Part shown: piece by piece, positions 23,629 to 33,730 of the stretch
Numbering within the stretch: the first letter of the stretch is position 1
Layout of the letters: each line of letters starts with the position of its first letter
Assembly: GCF_947493595.1 (NCBI RefSeq)
Contig: NZ_CANLRL010000004.1
Location: 207,201 to 271,200 of the forward strand
Direction of reading: 5' to 3'
Length of the DNA stretch: 64,000 bases
Source of the DNA: an uncultured Shimia sp.
GTDB lineage: Bacteria; Pseudomonadota; Alphaproteobacteria; Rhodobacterales; Rhodobacteraceae
Notes under the pieces: generated by a model
Told to the model about the DNA's origin: nothing
Seen by the model: only the letters and a program-made list of their open reading frames with translations
Database searches by the model: none
Position numbers and translations under genes: made by a program

Positions 23629-25017
23629 CTAATTGCCCTCAGTGCGGAGTTGCTGAAGGCAGTGTTTGAGAGGTGTGTTGGGTGGGAGGGGGCAGTAGCC
23701 GTTGGCTTTGAGGTCCGCGGAGGGGGTGGGCCCGCCACCAATTAGGATCAGCAAATAGTCGTCCAGCGGGGGTAAGTAGCTGCTGGCGTTGGCGATAATG
23801 TTTTTGGTCGACGCCGCCTCTAGAGCCGTAAAGATCGGGAGCGAGATTTGACCGCTGGCTCCGTCCGGATACTCATATAGATATTGTCGCGCAGTCCAAA
23901 CAGGGTTGTGGTAGGCGTCGTCACTGAAACTTCGGCTCAAAGTTTGATGCTGTTTGTCCAAACGGGGTATGGAGACATCACCTGACCGTACGGATGAGTA
24001 TATGTCGTTGATGGATGCATAAATCTGCGGCCATCTGTCTGCCGCAACAGTTGCGCTCAGCATGATCATCGCCGTGTTCTTGTCAGTCATGACAAACTGT
24101 GAAGTCGGGTCATAGCTAGCTCGCATTTCTTGTCTCAACTTAAGAAACATTTCCGCGCTCTGATTGGCTCCGATATGGTTTGCCAAGAGATTTGCCCCGA
24201 CTATGTGCTCTTCGTTGTCAAAGGTGGCGGCGTTGATCAGTAGGATCAGCATCTCGCTAGAGGTGGGATCCTGAAAGTGAATTGTACCGGAAGGCAAATC
24301 GTAGGTGAAACGATCCCGCCCTAGCATCACCTCCAGCCACTTTGGCAAAGTCACGCGCAGGTTCACAGCATGACGCGGGAGTTTGGCGAGTAACTTTGAT
24401 ACCCGTCTTTTAACCACGTCGTCATCCGACCGCAGGACAGCTTGGCTGGGCTGGCCAAAGCGGAATTCGGGGCCAAATTGCGCTGGCGATGCTTCTTCAG
24501 AATTGTAGTCGAGGAAACTGTTGATTTCGTGTAGGACATCGCCGGGATTGCGAGTGAGCGTTGACGGCGTGGTGTGCATCAGTTGCAGGTTTCGGTCAAA
24601 CCAGCCTTTGGAGTAAGTCGGCTGCATCAACAGGTTTTCGAGGTGGACCAGTGTTTCCAGGAAGACCTCGTTTGGTGCCGAAATTGTGAACAGCAAATGC
24701 GTACGGGTTGTGGCGATACTCTGCCGTATGCCGTTCAGTTTTCTATACTCATGGATTTCGAAAGGTGAGCGTGAGGCGGTTCCACCGGACGTCACGCTGA
24801 GCAGGCCGGCGGCCAAAGCGTCCGCCCGTTTTTCGGTCACGTCTTCCATCGGCCAGACCAAGGTAAGCGCAGACAGACCGTTGCGCAAAGGCGTTAGGTA
24901 GGCAATCCGTGTCTCACTATTGGCTGCGATCAATTCCGCGCGAACCTGCGGGGCATTTAGAAGGCAAAGAGCTGCCACAAGCAGAGCTGCCGCATGCTGG
25001 ATGTAGGCGCGCATCAT
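23629..25017 (-). CDS. M16 family peptidase-like protein, non-catalytic subunit
   Basis: A 462-aa secreted protein: Sec signal peptide of about 27 residues (AALLVAALCLLNAPQVRA), then two M16 half-domains. The zinc-binding HxxEH that should follow the first strands (LSALTLVWPMEDVTEKRADAL) is absent, so it cannot be a peptidase by itself. The second half keeps M16 features (NEEHIVGANLLANHIG, LRQEMRASYD). Its start codon overlaps the stop of the catalytic partner (TGATG). Such active/inactive pairs form clam-shaped heterodimers in M16B. GC is lower than in the flanking genes. Confidence 0.85.
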   Translation of the reverse strand: MMRAYIQHAAALLVAALCLLNAPQVRAELIAANSETRIAYLTPLRNGLSALTLVWPMEDVTEKRADALAAGLLSVTSGGTASRSPFEIHEYRKLNGIRQSIATTRTHLLFTISAPNEVFLETLVHLENLLMQPTYSKGWFDRNLQLMHTTPSTLTRNPGDVLHEINSFLDYNSEEASPAQFGPEFRFGQPSQAVLRSDDDVVKRRVSKLLAKLPRHAVNLRVTLPKWLEVMLGRDRFTYDLPSGTIHFQDPTSSEMLILLINAATFDNEEHIVGANLLANHIGANQSAEMFLKLRQEMRASYDPTSQFVMTDKNTAMIMLSATVAADRWPQIYASINDIYSSVRSGDVSIPRLDKQHQTLSRSFSDDAYHNPVWTARQYLYEYPDGASGQISLPIFTALEAASTKNIIANASSYLPPLDDYLLILIGGGPTPSADLKANGYCPLPPNTPLKHCLQQLRTEGN

Positions 25018-26336
25018 CAGTCTACCTTCTTAGCCAGAACGGTTGCCGTCGCCGAGGGCTCCATGACTTTGTTCACAAAGTCGAGGACCTCTTGGTCCGT
25101 GGTGGCGTTGATTATGTCGATATAGATAGACGGACTGAAGGGGGGGTAGCCATCTGCGGCCAAGTTTTGCAAGAACCAGTGCGTACTGGACGGCATCCGG
25201 CGTGCGTCTTGTGCTTGTACCACCTCTTTCTGGCGGGCCCGCTTTATTTCCTCGGTGGTGATCGGGTCCCGGAGCAGTAATTTCAGGGTTGTTCGCAGAT
25301 TGCGGTGGGCCTCCCCAAGAGAGAAGCCGGGCATCAGTTCCACGTTCAACGTCATTTCAAGATCGGCGTTTTTGGCGAAGTACCAATTCAGGTCCACCGA
25401 TAGGAAGCGCACATCTTGAAAATGAAGAGCGTTTTGAAGGCGCGTGTTCAGAATGTCTGTGGCGACAAAAAACGCACCTTGCAAATCAAAACTGTCTTGG
25501 TGGTTTTCGAAGTCGACAAACTTTGCAAATTGCAGCGTGTCCCGGGCCAATCGGTTTGTCTTTATGTGCTGCACGTGCCGGAGGTCCGGGTCAGGTTTGT
25601 GATCCAGCCAGGGTTTACCTGGCGGGGTCGAGGTATCTGTGTCGCCAAAAATCTTTGTCACCAGATCTGAGGCCAATTGATGGTCGATCTTACCGGAAAC
25701 AATGACCGTGACGTTGGCGGGCACATAATGATCTTTGTGGAATTGAAAAGCCGCTTTGAGGTTTAGGTTGGGGAGGTCTGCTACAGTGTTATTGGCTCGG
25801 CCACGAGGCGTGCCGTAGAGATTTTGCAAAGCCATCCGAGTCAACCACCGACCTGGATACTGGCGTTCTCTTAGAAAGGTTTCCCGCGCGACAATATCGA
25901 TTTCGCTTTTGGCAAAATCGTCTGGTAGAACGGGGGTATCCAGAACTGCCCTGGACAGGCGTAGAAGGGTTTCCAACTCCTCTGGCGAGCCGGAGTTGGT
26001 GTAGACCGTGGCCGCATTAAAAGTGCTGGCATTCAAGTCACGTTCCCGCACTTCTTTGAGGATGGTGGCATCCGCGGAAAAAGCGGCGAGGTGTTCAGTC
26101 AAATGGGCGGTGCCAGATGGGGCCGGATCATCGTAGGCACCGGACAGGACGATCAGCTGCACATCCACCCGATTGAAGTCTTCGATGGGCACCACATATG
26201 CGCCGTGCAGGCCACCTTTTTCGGCGACTGGGTAGATCTCCTGAGCGGTCGCGGGGCTGTTGACGGTAATGAGCAGGCCGCTGAGGGCAAAAAATATGGT
26301 CGCGCTCAGCTGGAGAGGTAGGGTTTTGAAACGCAT
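25017..26336 (-). CDS. M16 family zinc peptidase, catalytic subunit
   Basis: A 439-aa secreted metallopeptidase. After a signal peptide (LPLQLSATIFFALSGLLI, cut near AQE) comes VVPIEDFNRVDVQLIVLSGA and the inverted zinc motif HLTEH (His78, Glu81, His82). The third ligand is probably Glu152 in KSEIDIVARE. The second half contains FFVATDILNTRLQNALHF, resembling the substrate-binding half. The ATG at 26336 is preferred over a TTG 69 bases earlier. It is followed by the inactive subunit with a one-base overlap. It probably acts in the periplasm on peptides; the substrate is unknown. Confidence 0.9.
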   Translation of the reverse strand: MRFKTLPLQLSATIFFALSGLLITVNSPATAQEIYPVAEKGGLHGAYVVPIEDFNRVDVQLIVLSGAYDDPAPSGTAHLTEHLAAFSADATILKEVRERDLNASTFNAATVYTNSGSPEELETLLRLSRAVLDTPVLPDDFAKSEIDIVARETFLRERQYPGRWLTRMALQNLYGTPRGRANNTVADLPNLNLKAAFQFHKDHYVPANVTVIVSGKIDHQLASDLVTKIFGDTDTSTPPGKPWLDHKPDPDLRHVQHIKTNRLARDTLQFAKFVDFENHQDSFDLQGAFFVATDILNTRLQNALHFQDVRFLSVDLNWYFAKNADLEMTLNVELMPGFSLGEAHRNLRTTLKLLLRDPITTEEIKRARQKEVVQAQDARRMPSSTHWFLQNLAADGYPPFSPSIYIDIINATTDQEVLDFVNKVMEPSATATVLAKKVD

Positions 26337-26475
26337 AAAGTCCAAAGGTTTAGAGAGGCGTAATTCTTCTAGTAGATACTTGCGTTGGTTGTGTCGGTTT
26401 CTCAAGGGACAGGGTGGGACTTTTTGCAGTGCGTTGCAGCAAGCCCGTTGTGATACGACGGGGACAAGTTGCCGA

Positions 26476-27849
26476 TCACACCACCTTGATCCAGGTGCGC
26501 ATGCCTGCTGCGGCGTGGGACAACATGTGGCAGTGCATCAACCATTTGCCCGGAGCGCCGGCGATGAAGACGATTTCGCGGGTTTCGCGGGGTTGCATCA
26601 AGAGCGTGTCTTTCAGCGGGCCAAAGCTGCCGTCGGACAGAACTTCCTGAAAATGGGTGCCGTGCAGATGCATGGCGTGGGGAAAGGACGTGTCGTTTTT
26701 CATGGGGATGCGCACGATTTGGCCTTGGGCGACCTCCGCTAGCGGCGTGTCACTCAGCCCCGCTTGGCCGTTGAAGGCCCAGACCTGGCCCTTGTCGACC
26801 AAGCTGCGCATGTCCAGTGTTTCACCTTCGTAGGTGGCTTCGCGCAAGCCGCCCATGGCGCCGCCTTCCATGTGCAGGGGCACGGTCAGGGCGTCGGTGA
26901 GGTCTGAGAGGCGCGGCATTGGATTGGCGGGCAGGGGCTGGACGGCATCGCGAGCGGGTTGGGTGCCGGAGATTGGGATCTCTTTCAACAGGTAACCTGT
27001 GTCGCCTTCGTGCAGGACAATTTGCAGCGCGTTGGCCTCGTTGGCTTGGGCGTCGATGATCACGTCGGCGCGCTCGGCCGGGCCAAAGGGCATGGCGTCG
27101 AGCGGTTCGGGGGTTTCTAACGGCATGCCATCGCGGGCGACCAGTTTGCCGTCGCCGCCTTGTACGGAGACGGTGATGACGCGGTCGGTGGCGACGTTGA
27201 CAAAGCGCAGGCGCAGGCGGGCGTTTTCCGGCACAGAGTCCGGTTGCTCGGACAGCTGTGCGTGGATGTAGTTGCCAAGCCGTCCGGCGTGGGTCCAGTC
27301 GTGCATGGCGCCGAAGTCATCGGTGATTTGGGCCTCGTCACTGAGCCGCCAATCGTCCAGCACCACCACAATGTCATGATCCACGTCTGGCGCGTTGGTT
27401 TCTTCTACCACAACCACACCATAGAGACCGCGGGCGACCTGTTCGGTGGATTGGTTGTGCGAGTGGTACCAGTAGGTGCCGGCGTCTTTGAGCGGGAACT
27501 CGTAGTGGAAGCGTTCGCCGGTGGGCACGGCTTCCTGAGTCATGCCGGGCACGCCGTCCATGGCGTTGGGCACGCGGATGCCATGCCAGTGGATTGCGGT
27601 GGGGCTGGGCAGGCTGTTGAGCAATTCTTGCTTGAGCGTGTCCCCTTGTTTGAAGCGCAGGAACGGGCCGGGCACCGAGCCGTTGTAGCCCCAGACCTCG
27701 GTTTCCGGATAGTCGCCAAACTCGGCATCAATCAGCTGCACGTGGCCTGTGGTGGCTTCGATCACCGGGGCGGTGGCCGCAAAGCTGGTTTTTGGTGTTA
27801 GGGCGAGGGCGGCGGTGCTGGCGAGGAATTGGCGGCGGGTGATGGGCAT
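26476..27849 (-). CDS. Multicopper oxidase
   Basis: A 457-aa periplasmic laccase-like enzyme with a Tat signal (TRRQFLASTAALAL). All copper motifs are present: HWHG (about residue 87), YWYHSHN (about 128), HAMHLHG (about 392) and HCHMLSHAAAGM near the C-terminus, giving the T1, T2 and T3 sites with Met as axial T1 ligand. Such enzymes oxidise Cu(I), Fe(II), Mn(II) or phenols with reduction of oxygen to water. It is followed upstream on the same strand by a cytochrome c (frameshifted) and an L,D-transpeptidase gene, an arrangement I have the impression recurs in related genomes. Confidence 0.93.
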   Translation of the reverse strand: MPITRRQFLASTAALALTPKTSFAATAPVIEATTGHVQLIDAEFGDYPETEVWGYNGSVPGPFLRFKQGDTLKQELLNSLPSPTAIHWHGIRVPNAMDGVPGMTQEAVPTGERFHYEFPLKDAGTYWYHSHNQSTEQVARGLYGVVVVEETNAPDVDHDIVVVLDDWRLSDEAQITDDFGAMHDWTHAGRLGNYIHAQLSEQPDSVPENARLRLRFVNVATDRVITVSVQGGDGKLVARDGMPLETPEPLDAMPFGPAERADVIIDAQANEANALQIVLHEGDTGYLLKEIPISGTQPARDAVQPLPANPMPRLSDLTDALTVPLHMEGGAMGGLREATYEGETLDMRSLVDKGQVWAFNGQAGLSDTPLAEVAQGQIVRIPMKNDTSFPHAMHLHGTHFQEVLSDGSFGPLKDTLLMQPRETREIVFIAGAPGKWLMHCHMLSHAAAGMRTWIKVV

Positions 27850-27905
27850 GCGGTTACTCTTACGGATTGGTATTGAAGCGGATACGGGGCAGTGGTGTCC
27901 GACGT

Positions 27906-28348
27906 TTAATAAATGCCGTTTTCGCGTTGCAGCTCGCGGACGTAGGCCACGATGGCTTTGACGTCACCTTTGGTCAAGCCCGCCACCGGAGGCATGTCGC
28001 CAAAGGACCAGTGATGGGCGCGCACGCCGTTGTCGACGGCCATGAAGAAGGCCATGTCGGAAAATGGTGACCGGGTTCGTAGATTTTGTGCACCAGAGGC
28101 GGCGCGACACCGTCCTGACCCGCAGCGTTGTCGCCGTGGCAAGCGGCGCAGGTGGCCTCAAAGGCGCGTTTGCCCATTTGTGCCAGCTCGCTGTGGGCGG
28201 CGGGTTGTTTCACGGAGACCATGGCTGAGGTTCCTGTGGTTTCCGGCGCGGCGACGGGCTGGGGTGGTGTGGGCTGAAACTGGAGGGCGGCAAAGGTGGC
28301 CGCGCCCAGAGCTAGCACTACGCCAGCGAGGATAAGTGGTTTGGTCAT
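27906..28348 (-). pseudogene. c-type cytochrome gene interrupted by a frameshift
   Basis: Reading from the ATG at 28348, the protein has an N-terminal signal/anchor (LILAGVVLALGAATFAAL), a proline-rich linker and one haem motif CAACH, then reaches PPLVHKIYEPGHH. There the frame is lost. The adjacent frame continues with SDMAFFMAVDNG, GDMPPVAG (axial Met) and AIVAYVRELQRENGIY to a TAA at 27906. Adding one base in the T4 run at 28061-28064 would join the two into about 147 residues. Either the gene is recently broken or a base is missing from the sequence. It is probably an electron partner of the multicopper oxidase. Confidence 0.85.
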
Positions 28349-28358
28349 GGTATTGGGA

Positions 28359-28946
28359 TCAGATCAGTTTGACTTTGGTGCCGACTTTGGTGCGGTCAAA
28401 CACCTCTTCGATGTGATCGCTATAGAGGCCGATGCAGCCGTTGGAGGAGCGGCGGCCAATCTTGCGTGTGTCGTGGGTGCCGTGGATGCGGTAGTACTGC
28501 CACGACAGGTAAAGTGCGCGGGTGCCCAGCGGGTTGGAGGGATCGCCGCCTTTGACATAGGGCGGCCATTCCGGGTTGCGCTCGCGCATCGACGGCGTGG
28601 GCGCCCAGCCGGGGTTGGCGCGTTTTTCGGTGACTTCGGTATAGCCACGTTTGGTCAACTCGTCGGTGAGCGGCACAGAGGTTGGGTAGATGCGCATTTC
28701 GCCATCCGCCGTCCAGTGCTGCAACACGCGGGTGGTGGTGTCTGAGATGATCAGCCCCACGCCAAGCGCGTCAAAATGGTCCTGCCAGTCATGGGTGCGG
28801 AAGGAAGAAACGTTGCGCTGCACCGATGGCTCTTGCTCCGGTTCGGTGAGTGCCAATGCGGGGACGGCGGCCACAATCGGCGTGAGCGTGCTGCTGATCA
28901 GGAAGGACCGGCGGGTGAGCCGGGGAGATTTTGGGGAATGTGCCAT
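28359..28946 (-). CDS. L,D-transpeptidase (YkuD family)
   Basis: A 195-aa exported peptidoglycan cross-linking enzyme. The N-terminus has a Tat-like signal (LTRRSFLISSTLTP). The YkuD domain carries YRIHGTHDTRKIG and the catalytic SNGCIGLYSDH (Cys nucleophile, His in HGTHD). The segment WAPTPSMRERNPEWPP is a common insertion in this subgroup. The ATG at 28946 has GAGG six bases upstream; a GTG further up is weaker. It heads a transcript with the cytochrome c (10-base gap) and multicopper oxidase. It could form 3-3 cross-links or attach proteins to murein. Confidence 0.92.
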   Translation of the reverse strand: MAHSPKSPRLTRRSFLISSTLTPIVAAVPALALTEPEQEPSVQRNVSSFRTHDWQDHFDALGVGLIISDTTTRVLQHWTADGEMRIYPTSVPLTDELTKRGYTEVTEKRANPGWAPTPSMRERNPEWPPYVKGGDPSNPLGTRALYLSWQYYRIHGTHDTRKIGRRSSNGCIGLYSDHIEEVFDRTKVGTKVKLI

Positions 28947-29162
28947 GCGTGCCTCGTGATGTTCTTTTCCCACGGTGTGACAGGTTCCAGTAGGGGGAGG
29001 TCAACACACATTGGGGTCACGAAGGCGTGAGGCTGGCCGTGGGCGAAGGCAACTCGCCCAAAACGGCACGCTCGAAGGTGCGGCGCAACATTTAGGTGTC
29101 TGCGGCGGCTATTCGTCCCTCAAAGCCATTCAAATCAGCGGTCAGTGGTCAAAGGTTAAGGG

Positions 29163-29188
29163 TTTGGTAATACCAGTTACATACCAAA
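29163..29188. promoter_or_regulatory. Inverted repeat upstream of the histidine kinase
   Basis: TTTGGTA (29163-29169) and TACCAAA (29182-29188) form an inverted repeat with a 12-base spacer; the smaller dyad GGTA-A-TACC sits inside the left half. It lies 53-78 bases before the kinase start codon. It is a possible operator; nothing else is seen in the 294-base gap 28947-29240. Confidence 0.35.
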
Positions 29189-29240
29189 GTACACCAGCGT
29201 GCCGGACTAGCCAAGTTATCAGCCGAAAACGGAGAGCAAA

Positions 29241-30815
29241 ATGCGCAGTAAGAATGGGGATACGGGCTCAAAAGTGGGTTCTATCCATCAAAGTCATCTA
29301 AGGCGCAGGCTTTTTGCCACAATCGCTGTTTTGTTGGTTCCAATGTTTGTGGCCAGTGCAGCCTCTGTGTACTTTCACCAGTCAGCGGCGGCGACATCTC
29401 GGTATGTGCTGACCATGGGCCAGATGATTGAAGCTGTGTCCAAGCTGAAAGGCCATGCGGCGCAGGTGGAGACGTCTCGGAGTTTCGATGCTTCAGAAGC
29501 GCAGAACACCTATACGCGCGCGCTGGGATACTATTCCGCTTTGCGGGCTGCAGATCCGGATGGCGATGAAATCGATGAGGACAGTGAGTCCGTTACCCGA
29601 CAGGCGTTGAATGCGCGCACCAAAGAGGCCGGTATAGATCCGATTGCCTTGGGCACCGAGTTGGGGCTGCTCGGCCATGAAATGCCTGAGGTTTTGGAAG
29701 ACATCTGGGAAGAAGAGGAAGATTCCTGGGAGGCAGGCGCCTCTGAGGAAGTGTCTTTGGAGAACACGATTGGGACGATCTTGCTGGCTGCTGCGGAGAT
29801 CTTTGCCGATGGAAAAGATGATCCCGCCACACTGGCTGCCTATTGGGCTGAGGCGAACACGCTGTCTTCCGAGCAAATCGATCATGTGAACGCGGTGTTG
29901 ACGCAGCAATCCCAGACCGCTGGTGAGTTGCCGGTTTTCCTGTCTGTGCTGGTGTTTGTGATCGCGTTGTTCGCGGCGGTTTTTGCCTGGTTTGTGGTGG
30001 CACGGCCGCTTGTTACAGAAATTCTGCGTATTCAGTCGGAGCTTCAAGAGGAGGCGCAAGCCGCGCGGGCCTCAGATATGGCCAAGACGCAGTTTCTTGC
30101 CACGATCAGCCACGAGTTGCGCACGCCTATGAACGGAGTCATCGGGGCTGCGCAATTGTTGGAACTGGCGGATCTGCCCGAAGAGGACAGGGAGTTGATT
30201 GATATTCTGAACTCCTGCGCGGACAACCAGATGGCGTTGATCGAAGAGATTTTGACGTTTGGTGAGATCGAGGCTGGGGCGCTGCGCATGAAATCTGAGC
30301 CGATTGAGGTGAAGGACTTCATGAAGAACACGACCGGTTTCGCGACGATTTTGGCCCAGAAGAAAGATTTGTCCTTTCACCTTGAGGTGCCAGAGAATGC
30401 GCCGGAGATTCTGGGGGATGCCAAGCGGTTGCGTCAGGTTGTTGTGAACCTGGTTGGCAATGCTGTGAAGTTCACTGAGGAAGGCTCTGTTCATGTCAGT
30501 GCAACAGTTGCACATGCCCAGGGTTCGGAAGATGCCGTATTCTCGGTGAGTGTCACCGACACAGGTGCGGGGATCGCGCCGGAGGATCAGGCCAAGATCT
30601 TTGAACGCTTTGTGCAGGCGGACAGTTCCTCCAGCCGAAAGGCCGGCGGCACTGGTCTCGGCCTGTCGATTGCGCAGGGCATTGCCCAAGAGGCAAACGG
30701 CGACATCACACTTGAAAGTGAGCTGGGCAAAGGCTCCACCTTTACACTCACCATTCCCACGAAACTCAGCACCGCCAGCAATGTCGCATCGCAAGACAAA
30801 AGGAACGCAGCATGA
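29241..30815 (+). CDS. Membrane sensor histidine kinase
   Basis: A 524-aa inner-membrane kinase. TM1 covers residues about 23-45, a periplasmic part of about 185 residues follows (helical, with a very acidic WEEEEDSWEAGASEE stretch near 155), and TM2 lies around 230-257. The DHp helix has the phosphoacceptor His291 in ATISHELRTP. The HATPase domain shows VVVNLVGNAVKF (N box), DTGAGIAPED, FERFVQAD and GGTGLGLSIAQG. No receiver is attached. The stop overlaps the receiver gene by 4 bases. The signal sensed is unknown; the periplasmic region matches no domain I recognise. Confidence 0.92.
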   Translation: MRSKNGDTGSKVGSIHQSHLRRRLFATIAVLLVPMFVASAASVYFHQSAAATSRYVLTMGQMIEAVSKLKGHAAQVETSRSFDASEAQNTYTRALGYYSALRAADPDGDEIDEDSESVTRQALNARTKEAGIDPIALGTELGLLGHEMPEVLEDIWEEEEDSWEAGASEEVSLENTIGTILLAAAEIFADGKDDPATLAAYWAEANTLSSEQIDHVNAVLTQQSQTAGELPVFLSVLVFVIALFAAVFAWFVVARPLVTEILRIQSELQEEAQAARASDMAKTQFLATISHELRTPMNGVIGAAQLLELADLPEEDRELIDILNSCADNQMALIEEILTFGEIEAGALRMKSEPIEVKDFMKNTTGFATILAQKKDLSFHLEVPENAPEILGDAKRLRQVVVNLVGNAVKFTEEGSVHVSATVAHAQGSEDAVFSVSVTDTGAGIAPEDQAKIFERFVQADSSSSRKAGGTGLGLSIAQGIAQEANGDITLESELGKGSTFTLTIPTKLSTASNVASQDKRNAA

Positions 30816-31201
30816 CCAAGCCAGACTTTTCTGCCCTCAATCCGCGTATTTTGGTGGCCGATGACGAACCGATCAATTTGAAGGTGATGCAGCGGCTTTT
30901 GAAGCACTGCGGCATCAATTGCGAGGTCGCAAATGACGGTCTCGAATGTGTGCAAAAAGCGGAAAGCGGCCAGTATGATGTGATCCTGATGGACATCAAC
31001 ATGCCCAATATGGATGGCATTGACGCCACCCGTGAGATCAGCCGGTTGCTGTCCCCGGAAGGGCCAAAGATCATCGCCGTGACCGCAAGCGTGTCCAATA
31101 TGCAGAAGCAGGAATGTGATGAAGTTGGGTTTTCCGGCTTTATTCCGAAGCCGGTGCGGATTGATAAGCTGGTTGAGGTACTGACTGAGCACCTGCACTG
31201 A
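30812..31201 (+). CDS. Single-domain response regulator
   Basis: A 129-aa CheY-like receiver without an output domain. The acidic pocket is Asp17-Asp18, the phosphoacceptor is Asp61 in LMDINMPNMDG, Thr91 is in AVTAS and Lys113 in IPKPV. It is translationally coupled to the kinase (ATGA overlap), so the pair forms a dedicated phosphorelay. Output must go through a protein partner such as a phosphotransferase or the flagellar motor. The sequence INLKVMQRLLKHCGI resembles receivers of hybrid kinases, so this may be a split hybrid kinase. Confidence 0.93.
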   Translation: MTKPDFSALNPRILVADDEPINLKVMQRLLKHCGINCEVANDGLECVQKAESGQYDVILMDINMPNMDGIDATREISRLLSPEGPKIIAVTASVSNMQKQECDEVGFSGFIPKPVRIDKLVEVLTEHLH

Positions 31202-31230
31202 GCGTCGACCCACGCAAGTCCAGTAAAAGA

Positions 31231-31258
31231 AAAACCCCGCGCGATGGCGGGGTTTTTT
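31231..31258. terminator. Bidirectional terminator between response regulator and eno
   Basis: AAAACCCCGC and GCGGGGTTTTTT form a 10-bp stem around GCGATG. The T tract on the plus strand and the A tract before the stem let it work for both convergent genes. Confidence 0.93.
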
Positions 31259-31277
31259 GTTTTGTTTGTGCCTAGGC

Positions 31278-32573
<1,296 letters not shown>

Positions 32574-32626
32574 CTACAAATGTCGGGCGCAGCTATAGCA
32601 GGGCGGGGGCAAAAGTAAACGCATTT

Positions 32627-32640
32627 TGATAGCGCTAACG
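32627..32640. promoter_or_regulatory. TGATAGCGCTAACG dyad upstream of eno, candidate LacI-family (CceR-like) operator
   Basis: TGATAGCGCTAACG contains the perfect 8-bp palindrome TAGCGCTA and lies 75-88 bases upstream of the eno start codon. As I recall, the LacI-type central-carbon regulator CceR of Rhodobacter recognises a TGATAGCGCTATCA-like sequence and controls lower glycolytic genes. The match is 12 of 14. Function here is inferred. Confidence 0.45.
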
Positions 32641-32700
32641 GTGGTTTTTCCACAGGTTAGGGCTAACAGTGACAGGAGGACGCTGTTTTGCTGGAATTGG

Positions 32701-33585
32701 CTAGGCTTGGGCCGGGGCGGTGGCCTTGGCGAGGCGGTGTTCGCGCATGAAGGTAAAGAGGCCGGAGCCGATGATCAGCGTGGCACCCAACATGGTGGGT
32801 AGGTCGGGGCGCTCGCCAAAGGCCACCATGCCAACCAGGATGGAAAACAGCAGGCGAGAATAGCGGAAGGGGGCCACAACGGAGGCTTCGCCAAGGCGCA
32901 GCGCGGTGACGACGCCCCAGTAGCCTGCGGCCCCAAAGGCCACGGCGCCTGCCATCATGGAGAGGTGGGACGTGGTGACCGAGGCGTAGTCGGCGGCGTT
33001 AAAAAGCATCAAAAGCGGGCCAGCGAGGACCAGCGAGGCAAAGCTCTGGAAGGAGACCACAAAGGAGGACACAGACGCGTCAATGGTGCGGGTGATCAGG
33101 TCGCGTAGGGCAACAATGATCACTGAACCGAGTACCAGAAGAACATTGGCGTCAAAGGCGTCGGTGCCCGGGCGGATGATCAGCAAGACGCCACTGAAAC
33201 CAACCAGAATGGCGGTGAGGCGGCGCCAGCCGACTTGCTCGCCCAGAAAGAGCGCTGCGCCGAGGGTGATGACCAGCGGCAGGGTCTGGAACACGGCTGC
33301 AACCGTGGAGAGGTCCACGCGGGAAAGGGCGGTGGCAAAAAGCACGGCGCCACCCGCTTCGCAGGCGGTGCGCAACAGCATGCGTGGAGACCAAGCGGCA
33401 GCGGCAAAGAGGTTGTCGCCCCGCAGGATGGCAAGCACGGCAAAGACCGCGCCGGAGCCCAGTCCCAAGGCCATCAAGATCTGGCCCACAGGCAGGGTCA
33501 CAGAGAGGGATTTGATGAACATATCCTCAAGCGTGAAGCCAAGCATGGCCGCCACAAGGATCAGAATACCGTGTACGTTTTGCAT
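32701..33585 (-). CDS. EamA/DMT family transporter
   Basis: A 294-aa inner-membrane protein of ten helices in two EamA repeats (first helix GILILVAAMLGFTLEDMFIK, last MLGATLIIGSGLFTFMRE). The insertion of a charged EDMF in TM1 and FRYSRLLFSILVG in TM9 match the Rhodobacterales DMT group annotated as drug/metabolite transporters. Substrate unknown. The ATG at 33585 lacks a strong ribosome-binding site. It is unrelated in sequence to the Lrp-linked EamA protein at 22137, and has no regulator beside it. Confidence 0.88.
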   Translation of the reverse strand: MQNVHGILILVAAMLGFTLEDMFIKSLSVTLPVGQILMALGLGSGAVFAVLAILRGDNLFAAAAWSPRMLLRTACEAGGAVLFATALSRVDLSTVAAVFQTLPLVITLGAALFLGEQVGWRRLTAILVGFSGVLLIIRPGTDAFDANVLLVLGSVIIVALRDLITRTIDASVSSFVVSFQSFASLVLAGPLLMLFNAADYASVTTSHLSMMAGAVAFGAAGYWGVVTALRLGEASVVAPFRYSRLLFSILVGMVAFGERPDLPTMLGATLIIGSGLFTFMREHRLAKATAPAQA

Positions 33586-33730
33586 AATGTTACCCGCGCG
33601 TCAGATGGTTCACAGGTGAAGAGCAACGAGCGACATGGCAAGTCCGTTTCCGACAAACGCGACCAAAGCCGCATTCATTTTGGTGATGGGGCCCATCACG
33701 CGCTGTGCAGGGATGGGCCGGTTTGCCGGC

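Noticed and set aside
33610-33696. 28-codon minus-strand ORF (MGPITKMNAALVAF...) between the EamA and CorC genes
   Set aside because: Hydrophobic and possibly translated, but very short, without a good ribosome-binding site and with nothing else in support.
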